DNA of 33,567 nucleotides from Thermomucor indicae-seudaticae (lineage: Eukaryota > Mucoromycota > Mucoromycetes > Mucorales > Lichtheimiaceae): contig JSYX01000046.1 of the NCBI GenBank assembly GCA_000787465.1, positions 1-33,567 of the forward strand, in the 5' to 3' direction. Numbering within the stretch: position 1 is the stretch's first letter; every line of letters starts with the position of its first letter. Positions 10,266 through 20,332 of this stretch are shown here, in pieces. Both the position numbers and the translations under genes were made by a program. The notes beneath the pieces were generated by a model. The model saw only the letters and a list, made by a program, of their open reading frames with translations, did not search any database and was not told the DNA's origin.

Positions 10266-10354
10266 CGCGTATCTTCTGCACTCTCCACCCTGATTGCAAC
10301 TGTTCTTCTTCTTACCCTCCCTTTTCGTCCATTCCGTTCATTATAAACAAAAGA

Positions 10355-11293
10355 ATGAAGTCCTTCTTCTTGTCTGCCTTTGCCATTGCTGCCTCTGCTG
10401 CTTACGCTGCCGCTGAAATCACCGTATGTATTATATCGTTTCCGATGCCATGGCAACAAATTTTCTGATCGATGGGTGTTTTCTGTGCAGGTCATTACTC
10501 CTTGGGGCGGTGATACCTGGGTAAGGAGCATTTCTGTTTTCTTCTTCTAGCCGGAATTCCCGTTAAATATATATCCCTCTTTGTAGACGGCCGGTGGACA
10601 CGGTAACATCACCTGGACCTCGAGTGCCTCGGATGCCAACCTCAAGTGCGACATCCAATTGATGAATGGCAATGCCAGCAACTCAAAGTAAGTCCTGATC
10701 CTGCTATAATGACATCAATTGGATTCATGTAACTGATTGTTTTCCTTAGCATGGTTGCCTTCGTGACCAATCCGAGCACTCCCGTCGATTGCTCTGCCAA
10801 CAAGTTCGATGTAAGCGTTGTTTTTTTCTTTGATGTCTTTCTGCAATTGAGGGCTAAGAGCGTGTGAGTAATAGATCTATCCATTGAACGACTTTGCTGC
10901 GGGCAAATACTGGATCCGTATCGGTCAATCTTCCACCAACACCTGGGCTTACTCTGGTGTCTTTAACTTTGTTGGCAATGGCACTGCTCATCCTTACCAC
11001 TTGGCTTGTAAGTCCCAACCGGGATAAGTTGTATATCAATTAGCGTGACTCATGGTAATGGAACACATTTAGCCAACGGTGCTTCGTCGGCTTCCGGTGC
11101 TCCTGCTGCCGCTACTGCTGCCAACGCCTCGGGTAGCGCTTCTTCCTCCGTCAAATCTACTGCCAGTGTCTCCGGTTCGAGTGCTGCTCAATCAACTGAA
11201 GCCAACTCCGGTATCCAGCTCAATGCTCAAGGCAAGACGATGATGGCCGTTGCTGGTGGCGCTGTTGCTGCTGCTTTGGCATTGGCTCTCTAA
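10355..11293 (+). CDS. Secreted Ser/Ala-rich GPI-anchored protein, Kre9/Knh1-like domain
   Basis: Six exons (10355-10423, 10491-10520, 10587-10687, 10750-10810, 10875-11007, 11073-11293) give 204 aa. Residues 1-19 are a signal peptide (MKSFFLSAFAIAASAAYA). The following domain opens with ITVITPWGGDTWTAGG and contains GNITWTSS, LKCDIQLMNG, FVTNPSTPVDC and GKYWIRIGQSS, matching the yeast cell-wall synthesis Kre9/Knh1 (Ser-Thr-rich GPI-anchored) family. Two cysteines (in KCD and VDC) could form a disulphide. A Ser/Ala/Thr linker likely carries O-glycans. The tail, a small-residue site near ANSG and a terminal hydrophobic stretch (MMAVAGGAVAAALALAL), is a GPI-attachment signal. It should sit on the plasma membrane or in the wall. 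The third exon-poor start (a 30-nt exon) is supported by frame and by the conserved TPWGGDTW reading. Confidence 0.9.
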
Positions 11294-12073
11294 AAAGGAA
11301 GAAACAACAATAACTTGTTAATACACGTTTCCCGCTCATTCATTTTTGGCCCTTCCATCCTGTTGTGCGGGATTGTATCTCGTCCTCATAACACACATAT
11401 ACACATACATTTTATTGTTTAATTGTCCTCCTCATTTCTTGAACGGTTACACTGGATCGTGGAAAAAGATGATCTGAGCGTGCAAGCGACGGCCCGGATA
11501 TACCCGACTATATGAAATTGCTTTACGCGTGATCGTGTGTCGATGCTTTGAATCACGAGTGAGAAAGCAGCTGTGTGCAGGTCTTGGCTGCATGAGAGGC
11601 ATGTTTTTGTGCGTAAAGTGATTCTTAACCCGTCCTGGATGTGTATATACACAAGCGGATGGTCTCTGGAAAATTCTAGCAGAATAGTCTGGCGCCACAC
11701 AAGAGCAATCTAAGAAAATTATCGATAGTGCCTCGGATCATAAGAAGTGGAATCGGCGCAGTTGAGTGCCCATGCAACATTTTGACCATAAAAGGCCACA
11801 AAGAAATGATTGGATATCGGCATGACTGGCGTGGATCACCGTGGCTCTGATGAAACCCACGTAAGGGGCTGCAGGGAAAGCTGCAGACAGTAACTTTACT
11901 TCTCTTTTTCGGCAACCATTGGTCAACGAAAAGCGTGTTTCTGCACTCCGTGTTTCTTCTCTACTTTTTTCCGCCTCCTCCCCCGGGGTTACTTATATCT
12001 TTCTTTTCTTCTTCCTTCATCCTCCTCTCTCTTTCTCTCTCTCTTGGCCCCGTCCATTTCCTTTCGTCATCAA
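11294..12073. other. Intergenic region and pyrimidine-rich leader of the kinase gene
   Basis: No gene supported. The reverse frames at 11419-11926 have no conserved character. From about 11938 to 12060 the plus strand is strongly C/T-rich (CTCCTCTCTCTTTCTCTCTC), ending 14 bp before the kinase start codon. This is probably a transcription-start and leader tract. Confidence 0.55.
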
Positions 12074-14602
12074 ATGACCATTAAAGGTATTACGCAATCA
12101 TTCCGACGCGGTCTCCGACCAAGGAAGAATGATTCAGGCACGGATACTCAGACAGCAAAGAGAGAAGGATCGCAGAAGCCAGCCAGTAACGGTACGAATA
12201 CAACACCATCCTCGTCTTCGTCGGTCGTGGCGGCCGATGGCAATCAGGACCTGATGTTGAACGGTATCGGTCCATATAAGTTTGTTGGACCGCTGGGTAA
12301 TGGCAAATTTAGCCGAGTGATGCTAGCCAAGCATATGGAGACAGACAAACAAGTGGCTGTCAAGGTAAAATGAAAGGGGGGCGCTAAAGGGTGAACAAAG
12401 TATTCATAAAGGCGGCGAGGGGATCTGTAGATCATTGACAAGCAAGCGCATGATTATCGAGTCATGTCCCGTCTGGTTCGAGAGATCTATCTAATGGAAA
12501 TGCTCGATCATGAGAATATTGTAAAGATATACGAAACATTCGAGACCTGCGACTCGCTGTTCCTGGTGATGGAGTACGTGCCCGGCATGAATCTGGACGA
12601 GTATCTGCACCAGAAAGGCGGGACGCTATCTGAAGACGAGGCGCGACGGATATTTCGACAACTCGTCTCAGCAGTGTACTTTTGCCATAATCGCTGGGTT
12701 GTCCATCGAGATTTGAAGGTAAATCCCGCGTTCATCTCGTTTATTCTAATCAAAGCTTATATTTTTCTTCTGATAGACGCCTAATATATTAATCACGCCG
12801 GATGGCACAGTTAAACTGGCTGATTTTGGTTTAGGGAATCGGTTCGGACTGCAACGATTGAAAACTATTTGTGGTGAGTTAGTTGTCTCATGTGCTACCT
12901 TTGTTTATTGATCACTGAAAATGAAACAAAAGGGTCCATGCTGTACTATAGCCCAGAGATCATCACTGGCCAAAAGTACTTTGGACCTGAAGTCGATTGC
13001 TGGTGTCTTGGAATTGCATTATTTCGCATGACGGCAGGATTTGAACCCTTTTCTCACGCACACAGTAAGTGGACCATGACATGAAGAGATAGAAAAGGAA
13101 CTAATTTGGTGTTGTTAGCTGTTGGCGAACTCAAAAAGGACGTATGCAGCTGCAACTTCCCGATGCCATCCAATCTCAGTCCCGAGCTGCAGGCAACAAT
13201 TTACAAGTGCCTGCAGACAGACAGGCGGAAACGCATGACCGTACGCCAGGCCCTGAGGGAGGATCCGTGGCTGACCAATTTTGGCCAGCTGCCTTGCCCC
13301 TTTGCCAACGTGCCAAAGACAGCGTACGACGAGATCGTAGGCGATGACGATGACGTGAAGGAGATAAGCAGTAGTGAACGTGCAGAGAGAGAACGACGGG
13401 CAAGACGCCAGTTTATGAAAGATATGGAGCGTGATAAAAACATTGCGAGCGACGTAAAACGGACGATCATCTACCATCCCATTAACCCCTCGACATATTA
13501 CACCACAAAGACACCATCGTCAGCCACATCGAACAACAATCCTGCTCATCAGCATCATCTATTTCATCATCATTATCATCATCAACATGAAAAAATTGAA
13601 TTCTTGCGGTCCGAGCTGCTTCAATCGATTCGTAACCGTGAGCGGCGGCTCGGTATTCGGACGGCAGATCGCTGGGACACCTTGTCGATTCGCTCCCCTG
13701 TTCAAGCCTTGGCACTTCGTCTGAAGAGTAGTAACAGCACAGATACCAGAAAGTCGTCGACTAGTACGCCAGATGACCGGAAATCTTCAAAATTCTCGGA
13801 AATGATGCAGCGACTTACCAAAGATCATCAAGTATATTATTTCCACACAGACCGGTCGAACCGCCGCGGATCACGACCACCTTCCCTTTCCTCATCTCTT
13901 TCCACATCCACCTCGTCTCTTTCCAGCGCCACTGCACCCATTTCACCTCAGCCTCACGATGAAGACACAGACAACAAGACAATACGTGAAACCATGTCCT
14001 TATTGCGACACACCTGCCAACTCATGGGCATTACATATATGCAAGAAACGCCTAGCCGACTATTATGTGTCCTAACGCTGCGTGACGCACCAAAAAAGAC
14101 GGCTGGGCCCAACAAACAGCCCGCCAGCAGCAATAATCCGCCTCCTCCTGTTCGACGGCGAGGGAGCAGAACCAGCAGTCATTCAACAGCGACCACCACC
14201 ACGACGACCGACGACATGAGCGCCATACTGTCTGGCGTGGATAGTATGCATCAAGGTCGGCTTCGGCGTCTTTCATTGCCTCTCCTGTCCCACCTGACGT
14301 CGTCAATGACTACTTCGTTTTTCGGTCGGACCAAGCAGCGGCATTCCATGGACGAGCAAGGGTCTGCTCAGGAGACGACACCGAATGCGGCGCAAACAAC
14401 AGCAACCGCGGAAGCGAGAAACAAAAAGAAGGATGGTGTCGCACTCTTCACTATCGATGTCGAAGTCCAGAAACGGACCCTTCAGCAGAACACGACGTTA
14501 ATTGCACTTCGATTTTCCAAGCAACACGGATCAAACACTGTATTCAAGATGGCAGGTGGTTGGGTATCTGGTGTCATGGGACTGGATGGTCGCCAGCATT
14601 AG
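12074..14602 (+). CDS. Ser/Thr protein kinase, MARK/Kin1-like, with split KA1-like C-terminus
   Basis: Exons 12074-12364, 12431-12718, 12777-12873, 12933-13064 and 13119-14602 give 763 aa. A basic Ser-rich N-tail leads to the kinase domain (about 68-335): glycine loop GNGKFSRV at 75-82, lysine 97 in VAVK, HRDLKTPN with Asp191, DFG at 209-211, activation segment LKTICGSMLYYSPE, then DCWCLG. It looks catalytically complete. The CGS block and conserved Thr recall MARK/AMPK-type kinases activated by an upstream kinase. A long low-complexity tail follows, with a His-rich run near residues 405-425 and Ser/Thr-rich stretches. Residues 559-585 (MSLLRHTCQLMGITYMQ) and 710-755 (FTIDVEVQKRTLQQ, IALRFSKQHGS, VFKMAGGWV) resemble the two halves of a KA1 membrane-binding domain separated by about 120 disordered residues. 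Likely role: polarity or growth control. Confidence 0.88.
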
Positions 14603-15420
14603 ATCCCTACTCTTCTTGTATCATAGCACTACTAAAAAAACTACTGTCTCTCTTGTGTTAATATGCGGTTTACGGATGACTTTGGCAATTGTTGGCATTA
14701 TGAATGATTCATCATTTTTTGACTTGTAGATCCTGCTTTCAAGTGCAAGAGAAACGAGCATCTAAACGTGCACTACGACTTGAATAACGAAATCCTGTAT
14801 TGATTGATGCAGATCAATAACTGGTCATGGTCCACTATAGTAGCATTTCTTAAGGCGCAACGGGCATCCATACTGATCGGCTTTATGCTTTATATGGGGA
14901 AATCTGTAAAGCAGCAGTTACTGGTGCTGAAATCTGTTTTTACATGCTGTGTGAGAACCTCCTGGCTGTCCGCTTTAGGATAAGATCTGGTCTCCTCCAA
15001 AAGCAATGTTCACTGTTTTACAAACGGGTTCCCTTCTTAACAACGACATATTTCTCTGTCTGCTCCGCCATATCCGAATCCGCGGAAAAAAACGCCCACA
15101 AAGTTGGGGTGAGGACAATACGCGTATGGATACTATATGCCCTCTTTTGTTCCGTCCGAGATCTATATGAATCAAACAATTGCCATTAGCAGGTATCTAC
15201 ATGCCAAGCTACAATTATGCTTTGTTGTCTCTTCCGCTATCCATCTTCCTTTTCTGTGCTTCGCGTAATAGGGGGTAATTCCTCCCCTCCGAAGGAGGGA
15301 GGGAATTGACAGTGGATAGTTTTATAAGCAAGATGGGGAAAAAATGTACACAAGTTGTAACTATGAGGGTGAGTTCTTGGAGATTAATAGCACCAATAAC
15401 AATAATATTATATGTAGAAT
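14603..15420. other. Intergenic region between convergent genes
   Basis: The kinase (+) and the small RVxF protein (-) end towards each other here. I see no coding frame with conserved character. A G/C-rich hairpin-forming inverted repeat sits at 15277-15307. Confidence 0.5.
15277..15307. repeat. Imperfect inverted repeat, C-rich/G-rich arms
   Basis: AATTCCTCCCCTCC faces GGAGGGAGGGAATT around a GAA loop, 12 of 14 bases pairing. It lies between two convergent genes, so it could act in transcription termination (inference), or the G-run arm could fold alone. Confidence 0.55.
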
Positions 15421-15825
15421 TTAGATGGGATGCGCGGATAAGGGTACCAGAAAATCATTGGAGGTGTCATCGTCTTGATACGAGGTGGACAAGGTAGTCA
15501 TGAAAAGCGGGCCGGCGCACATGCTTGTATCGATGGATAACTTTTTAGGTTTTGTAGTAGTAGACATTGGGAATTCGTCTGCTGGCGTCTCGATACTACT
15601 TTCATCTTCGTCCGCGGCAACAAAATGAGTGGGGATATCGACGGAAAGTTTAGGTTTGTTATTATTCAAGAGCGTTGGATTGACCTTGTAAAGGGTTTGA
15701 GTTGCTCGTCGGTCATAATCGATTGAAGAATAGGTGTAATAGACAAGTTCAGGACTTGTACTGAATCGAACCCTCTTCTTCTGTCCTGATGATATCCGTT
15801 TACGTTTTAATCCACGCTGTTCCAT
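15421..15825 (-). CDS. Small nuclear-type protein with RVxF phosphatase-docking motif
   Basis: Single exon, 134 aa, starting at the first ATG of the frame. The N-terminus is strongly basic (LKRKRISSGQKKRVRF) and could act as a nuclear localisation signal. KRVRF at 17-21 fits the RVxF docking motif of PP1 regulators. It runs straight into SPELVYYTYSSIDYDRR, a segment whose Ser-Pro and Tyr-Ser-x-x-x-Tyr-Asp-Arg pattern looks conserved rather than random. The rest is acidic and Ser/Thr-rich, hence likely disordered. I cannot name the family; a PP1-binding regulatory protein is an inference from the motif. Confidence 0.65.
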   Translation of the reverse strand: MEQRGLKRKRISSGQKKRVRFSTSPELVYYTYSSIDYDRRATQTLYKVNPTLLNNNKPKLSVDIPTHFVAADEDESSIETPADEFPMSTTTKPKKLSIDTSMCAGPLFMTTLSTSYQDDDTSNDFLVPLSAHPI

Positions 15826-16871
15826 CTTATGTCAGAGAAAAGAAAAAGAAGAGAAAAACAAAGATGAATCAAAGAACGAAAACATTTTTTTTTGTACTGT
15901 GCCAGGAGAAGTTATATATATGAAGATCTCACTTTTGAGGCAAAAATAGTGCTGTTGTCAGTATAAAAATAGAAATCATTTATCCGCTTGTGCAGAAATG
16001 GGGAACGGAATTGATGGTTCCGACAAACTCAAACATATTACGTACCTACCACGGGTCTGTAATAGGATTGCAAAAAAAAAAAGCAATTAGTCGTCATGGT
16101 ACATTTGTAATCATAGTAACAGATATTCATCGAGGTCAGATCTGATGCAGGTGACCGGCCATATTGACGGCAAAAATCTGCATATCATCAGTAGACAATA
16201 AACAAAGAGCGTGGACCGAAATGCAAAAGGAGTGAAAAAGCCAGATATAACCTTCTCCTTTGCCATATACAGCCACAATCAATTGAGAAGAAACTATCTA
16301 GACTCCATGGTATTATGCCTTCTCAACATCCTGAAATCTCAACTCTCGGTAATATCAGCATGTGGCACAAGGTGAATCTTTTGTCTTGAAGACCCAGTGT
16401 AGATCAATGCTTCATTTGAAAACCAAAGCCTATGTTTGCCTTGCAAACATATAACAAGTTAATAGAACCAATTCTATGAAGAGATAGCATTGTCATGACC
16501 CGGGCCTGAAAGTCTTTGTGTGTCTTACAGTGCAATCAATCTCTCACGAGGCCACATAACTTAAAATTTCACATTGTTACCTTTCATACCACATTGCGCC
16601 CTTACATGGCAATCCAGCCATCCTTCAGGCGTGACACCAAGCTATTGAGTACGTCATTGAGAGCTCTGCCGATTGCATGACCTGAAACGCCATGACAAGC
16701 TGCAGACTGTTGATACGCCCTATGTCTGCTGGCCAACCAGCACTTTAACTCCATATAATGCCCCGTAGAACCGATTACTGCGTTCTGTTTTATCCGACAA
16801 AATGCCATATATTTTGGTTCATGCAAAATGATAATATATATGATAAAAACCATGCAAACAGAAATAGTACA
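15826..16871. other. Intergenic region, AT-rich
   Basis: About 1 kb without a supportable gene, between the start of the small RVxF gene and the stop of the fucosyltransferase-like gene, both on the reverse strand. It has an A11 run near 16073 and a perfect inverted repeat at 16431-16451. The frames crossing 16602-16870 have no conserved features. Confidence 0.5.
16431..16451. repeat. Perfect short inverted repeat
   Basis: TATGTTTGC and GCAAACATA, nine bases each, flank a CTT loop. No gene overlaps it. Confidence 0.7.
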
Positions 16872-18452
16872 TCAAGAGGACGCCTTGTCATTTTTTCGTC
16901 TACCTTTTCCCATGACCTTGACTTGTTTCCCGGTATAGACAGGATGAAGCTGGCGTTCAATGTAACTACTGAACGTACTGTCAGTGGTTCCAAGGAATGT
17001 ATGACCCTGAGCAGCGATCATGGCATCAACCATCGGGATCAAATAGGACTCCAGTTTAATTTTTTCTTCCACCACTTCAATGCGCTTCAAGTCATGCAGT
17101 TCGCCCGCGAAATCTGACAGGACAAAGACGCATGGGAAAGTGGCGAATATCTTTTTCAGCAACGGATTCGTGCGCGGCGATGGCGCGTCTGTGGCTATGT
17201 ATATCACCGTTTTCTGAAAACGACGTGTTGTGGCGTCGCGTGGCACTTGGCATGTCTTTGCAAGCGCGCTTGGTGGCTGATCACCAAGTACTTGGGCAAG
17301 AACATCAGGCGGCGGGTGATTGACTTGGATAGGCTTTGAAAGCTCTTGGTCAATCGGTCGAATGTTCCGAAGCTGCCTCACTTCGTATTCTTCGTTTTCC
17401 TGACGATCTTGATCATGGCGTCCATCCTCATAATGAGCCACTTGCTCGACAGTCAGGTCCGTGAAGCGATCCACAAGCTGGTGATAAATGTCGTCGATGT
17501 TGATCGACGCGCGTACCTTGAACATGCCGTCGCCTACGCGTATGTGCAATCCAACAAAGCTGTTTACATCACCCAGCTGTTTCACGATACGTGTCGCAGT
17601 GTCCATAAGCACAGGATTGCGGAATATCATTTGTGAGCGCAGCATTCTCAACAATTCTGCATGCTCTTCCGTCTGTGCGAGAACACGGTACGTCCCAAAC
17701 ACCGAGCCAAAGTGGAGGATAGGTTGCTCGATGGCCTCGAGTGTCGCAATGTCGATCCGATTCACGAATTTGGCCAGCGGTGTGGGCGAATCCGGCTTGT
17801 CGTAGACCCGAAACTCGTACGGCGACATGTCCTTCATGAAATAGATATCCTTCATCGTACAATTGAATGATTCCAGTAACCATTCGTAGCTAAGGTCGTC
17901 TCGGAATACGATCCGGATAGGGTACTTTAAAATCTCCTCAAAGTCATAGAAGAACGACCAGGGAACGCGCGTCCACCGGAAATAGTTGAGGCACTCGCTT
18001 GGCAAAGGTTCGTCCTTGTCCAGCTGTGGACAGTGCTCCAGTCCTCGCTTCGTCTGGAGAAGAAGTCGCTCGTACATTTTGTCATAACGTAGCCAAGGCA
18101 TGGCAGGATTCCCAAGAAACACGGGCGGAAGAAGAAGGGTGCGATTCAAGTAGGATGCAAGAAGAAGGGCATTTTCAAGTTCGATCCGTTGATTGTGGAA
18201 ACCAGAATGAGGAAGATATGTGATGAATTTCTCGCCTGGAGTAACCGGTTTGTGGTAAACAAAAGGATCGGGGAAGATGACTGGGATGGCAGCAGCCTGA
18301 ACTGGTGATTTCTGTTGTATCCGTGTATTGCTGCTCTCATTCGGCGCAGATTCCTTCTTCGCCCTGCTGGAGCTGCCGAACAGAAGGTAAATGACAGCCA
18401 AGGTCAAGCCCAAGACGATGGTTGTCGTCCGCCTCTGAAAATTAACAAGCAT
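16872..18452 (-). CDS. Type II membrane GDP-fucose O-fucosyltransferase-like protein
   Basis: Single exon, 526 aa from the ATG at 18452; the frame stays open for 12 more codons upstream but without an ATG. A short basic cytosolic tail and one hydrophobic anchor (about 9-27, TTTIVLGLTLAVIYLLFG) point to a Golgi type II topology. The lumenal domain opens with YLPHSGFHNQR (79-89), ELENALLLASYLNRTLLLPP, later GLHIRVGDG with the His-x-Arg pair, and near the end VIYIATDAPSPRTNPLLKKIF and VLSDF, the layout of the protein O-fucosyltransferase superfamily (GT65/GT68-like). It probably transfers fucose or a related sugar in the secretory pathway. The substrate is not deducible. A charged insert (about 345-395: DGRHDQDRQENEE and onward) interrupts the domain. 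Confidence 0.85.
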   Translation of the reverse strand: MLVNFQRRTTTIVLGLTLAVIYLLFGSSSRAKKESAPNESSNTRIQQKSPVQAAAIPVIFPDPFVYHKPVTPGEKFITYLPHSGFHNQRIELENALLLASYLNRTLLLPPVFLGNPAMPWLRYDKMYERLLLQTKRGLEHCPQLDKDEPLPSECLNYFRWTRVPWSFFYDFEEILKYPIRIVFRDDLSYEWLLESFNCTMKDIYFMKDMSPYEFRVYDKPDSPTPLAKFVNRIDIATLEAIEQPILHFGSVFGTYRVLAQTEEHAELLRMLRSQMIFRNPVLMDTATRIVKQLGDVNSFVGLHIRVGDGMFKVRASINIDDIYHQLVDRFTDLTVEQVAHYEDGRHDQDRQENEEYEVRQLRNIRPIDQELSKPIQVNHPPPDVLAQVLGDQPPSALAKTCQVPRDATTRRFQKTVIYIATDAPSPRTNPLLKKIFATFPCVFVLSDFAGELHDLKRIEVVEEKIKLESYLIPMVDAMIAAQGHTFLGTTDSTFSSYIERQLHPVYTGKQVKVMGKGRRKNDKASS

Positions 18453-18751
18453 CGGAATCGAGACAAGGTGGAGGCGGATTTTGGGCAAAGGACGCTTTCA
18501 TAAGAGTTGGCTTGGCGTGGCCTTGATTGTTCTTTGCATTCAATTCCAGCAGCCGAGGTCTAACTCAATTTCGGCAAGCATGTCTGAAATTTTCGGAACA
18601 CACAATTAACAAAACGTGCATAATATAAGCCCTTTGTTCAATGACTTGTCTGATGACTCATGATGCCATTGGTTGCAGCATTATTAGCCTGCAACCAGCT
18701 GGCGAGACGTGAATTCGAGATATCCGTCGCTTTATGGGCTAAAGCGAGTGA

Positions 18752-18874
18752 TCAATATAGCGAGCGGTTATGTGGATCGTTGACTTTCGAGGGGTTCATC
18801 TGCTTAGCAATTTTGCCCGGCGAGAATCCAGCTTCACGTAGAGCTATGACAGCAGCCCATTGCTCGACAGGAAA
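18752..18874 (-). pseudogene. Transposase-like helix-turn-helix fragment
   Basis: One reverse frame reads VEQWAAVIALREAGFSPGKIAKQM and then stops. This has the pattern of the first DNA-binding helix-turn-helix of Tc1/mariner-IS630 type transposases. No catalytic domain follows. It lies downstream, on the same strand, of the longer fragment at 18913, so the order is not that of a single intact gene. Confidence 0.4.
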
Positions 18875-18912
18875 TTAACCATTAAAATATAGGACTGCTC
18901 AAAAGGTTGCAT

Positions 18913-19460
18913 TCAGTTTATTTCCTCCTTGCAAAGGAAACCGCAAGGGCACCTGGGTTCCCTCCGGGTGTCTTGGGCAAACTTGTTATTCAGCATTGAC
19001 AAATTAGCTGATGGCTTTGAAAACGAGGTCAGGGTCACCAGTCTTCTGCTTAGATTTGCCAGGCGGTTTTGGATGTATGTGGCCCTGTACTGCAGCAAAC
19101 TCTCCCTTCCTCGCAAAATGTTTCGCCGCTGTCCGGTACAGTAATGAAAACCAAGAAGTTTGAGGTCCCTTTTCAGCGCCGAAAGCGGCAAGCTGTAGCC
19201 ATTGTCTGTCAGGTGCTTCAATAGACGCTTGGAAGTGACAGGTATCCCAGCCATGTTACAATCTGTCGTGTATTCGCGCATACAGAGCTGGTAATCCCTG
19301 GAAAGGGTCTTCCTGGGCCGACCGATCGTGCTCATTTTCTTCAGCTCTTTCTTGTTTCTGACTAAGTTAATGGCCGCTTGTGGTGTGCTCAATCCAACGC
19401 CAGCAGTCTCAGCAAGAAGTTTGCGGGGATAGAGCTCGGTGTGAAAGTTACCAGCTTCGT
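18913..19460 (-). pseudogene. Truncated IS630/Tc1-mariner-like transposase, N-terminal half only
   Basis: An open reverse frame without a clear ATG start reads YPRKLLAETAGVGLSTPQAA (helix-turn-helix), a basic linker with STIGRPRKTLSRDYQ (AT-hook-like GRPRK), then a second winged-helix-like part (PVTSKRLLKHLTDNGYSLP, LKRDLKLLGFHYCTG), and RATYIQNRLANL, where the catalytic DDE core should begin. Instead the frame drifts into unrelated Cys-rich sequence and ends. The GRPRK linker and the YIQNRLANL end are typical of these transposases in Mucoromycota (family knowledge). The element is dead, and no terminal inverted repeats were recognised. Confidence 0.6.
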
Positions 19461-20332
19461 TTCGTTATAAAAGGAATGCGTGAACGGACATTAGCAAGAG
19501 GCACTCGCTGCGAGTAATTGATGCAGAAGAGCGTTTAAATGGCAACGATGGTATGCTGATGAGTGAAAGTGGTATCAAAAAGACTTGCATTAGCTGGGAA
19601 ATTATCAACCCAAAAATTTGGATGGCATCTTTTTGAGCCGGATAACTCCCAGACTGACTGCTCTAATGAAACAAAAGCTGCTTTTACATAATGCAACATG
19701 GCTTTAAAAGGATCGCATAAGTGCTGCAGAAGTAGCTTGTTTTGCAATACGGAGCGATGTGCCACGCCCAATGTCATTTCAGGCAGCGACAAAGGAGAAC
19801 TCTCCAAGCAGATAATACTTTACGCAGAATCAAGGACTTTACGCCCGCTGGATAAACAATGCAAGGTGTTTGGACGTAGGAGGGGTCGTTTTAAATGTAC
19901 GAACAATGATCGGCGGCGTCGATAGGAACACTTTCAAATGTACTTCTTGCTTGTCCTCCAACCCCTGCAACGCATATGCTACAGTGCCGAGTCCACTTTC
20001 TTTTTGAAACAAAGAGCATGAAGCGGGTATATGCCAAAGGGTGATAAGCTTCTCGCTGGTATGTCAGGAACTTGTGCATTACGCCAATGTCAGTTCCATT
20101 GTGAATGCTGAATGATAGATGAGTAAAAGGACAAACAATAGAGGCGGGCGAAACAATGCATTTCCCAAAAGGGTAGTAAGTGTTCTTGCTCCAGGCGTAC
20201 CACTAAGCAGGCCACCTTTTTTTACAACCCGTTCAAGACGAGAGAGAGGCATACCTTGCCTCGTCTGACCTCTTTCCCTTTTCTTCCACTTCCCTTGCTC
20301 ACATCACTTATTTTTTTCCCACCACTCTTGAT

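Larger units (their letters stand above)
18453..20332. other. Gene-poor region with transposase relics
   Basis: This 1.9-kb stretch holds two reverse-strand transposase-like fragments at 18752-18874 and 18913-19460 and otherwise no supportable gene. Reverse frames at 19535-19807 and 19891-20079 look faintly protein-like but start nowhere, have no splice partners and match no family I know. The promoter of the FYR-domain gene should lie at the right edge, with a T-rich run near 20310. Confidence 0.5.

Noticed and set aside
13020..13045. tRNA B-box-like string GGATTTGAACCC
   Set aside because: It lies inside a conserved kinase exon, and no cloverleaf or A box surrounds it.
18453..18488. Twelve-residue N-terminal extension of the fucosyltransferase-like protein
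   Set aside because: It has no ATG; the ATG at 18452 gives the expected short cytosolic tail before the membrane anchor.
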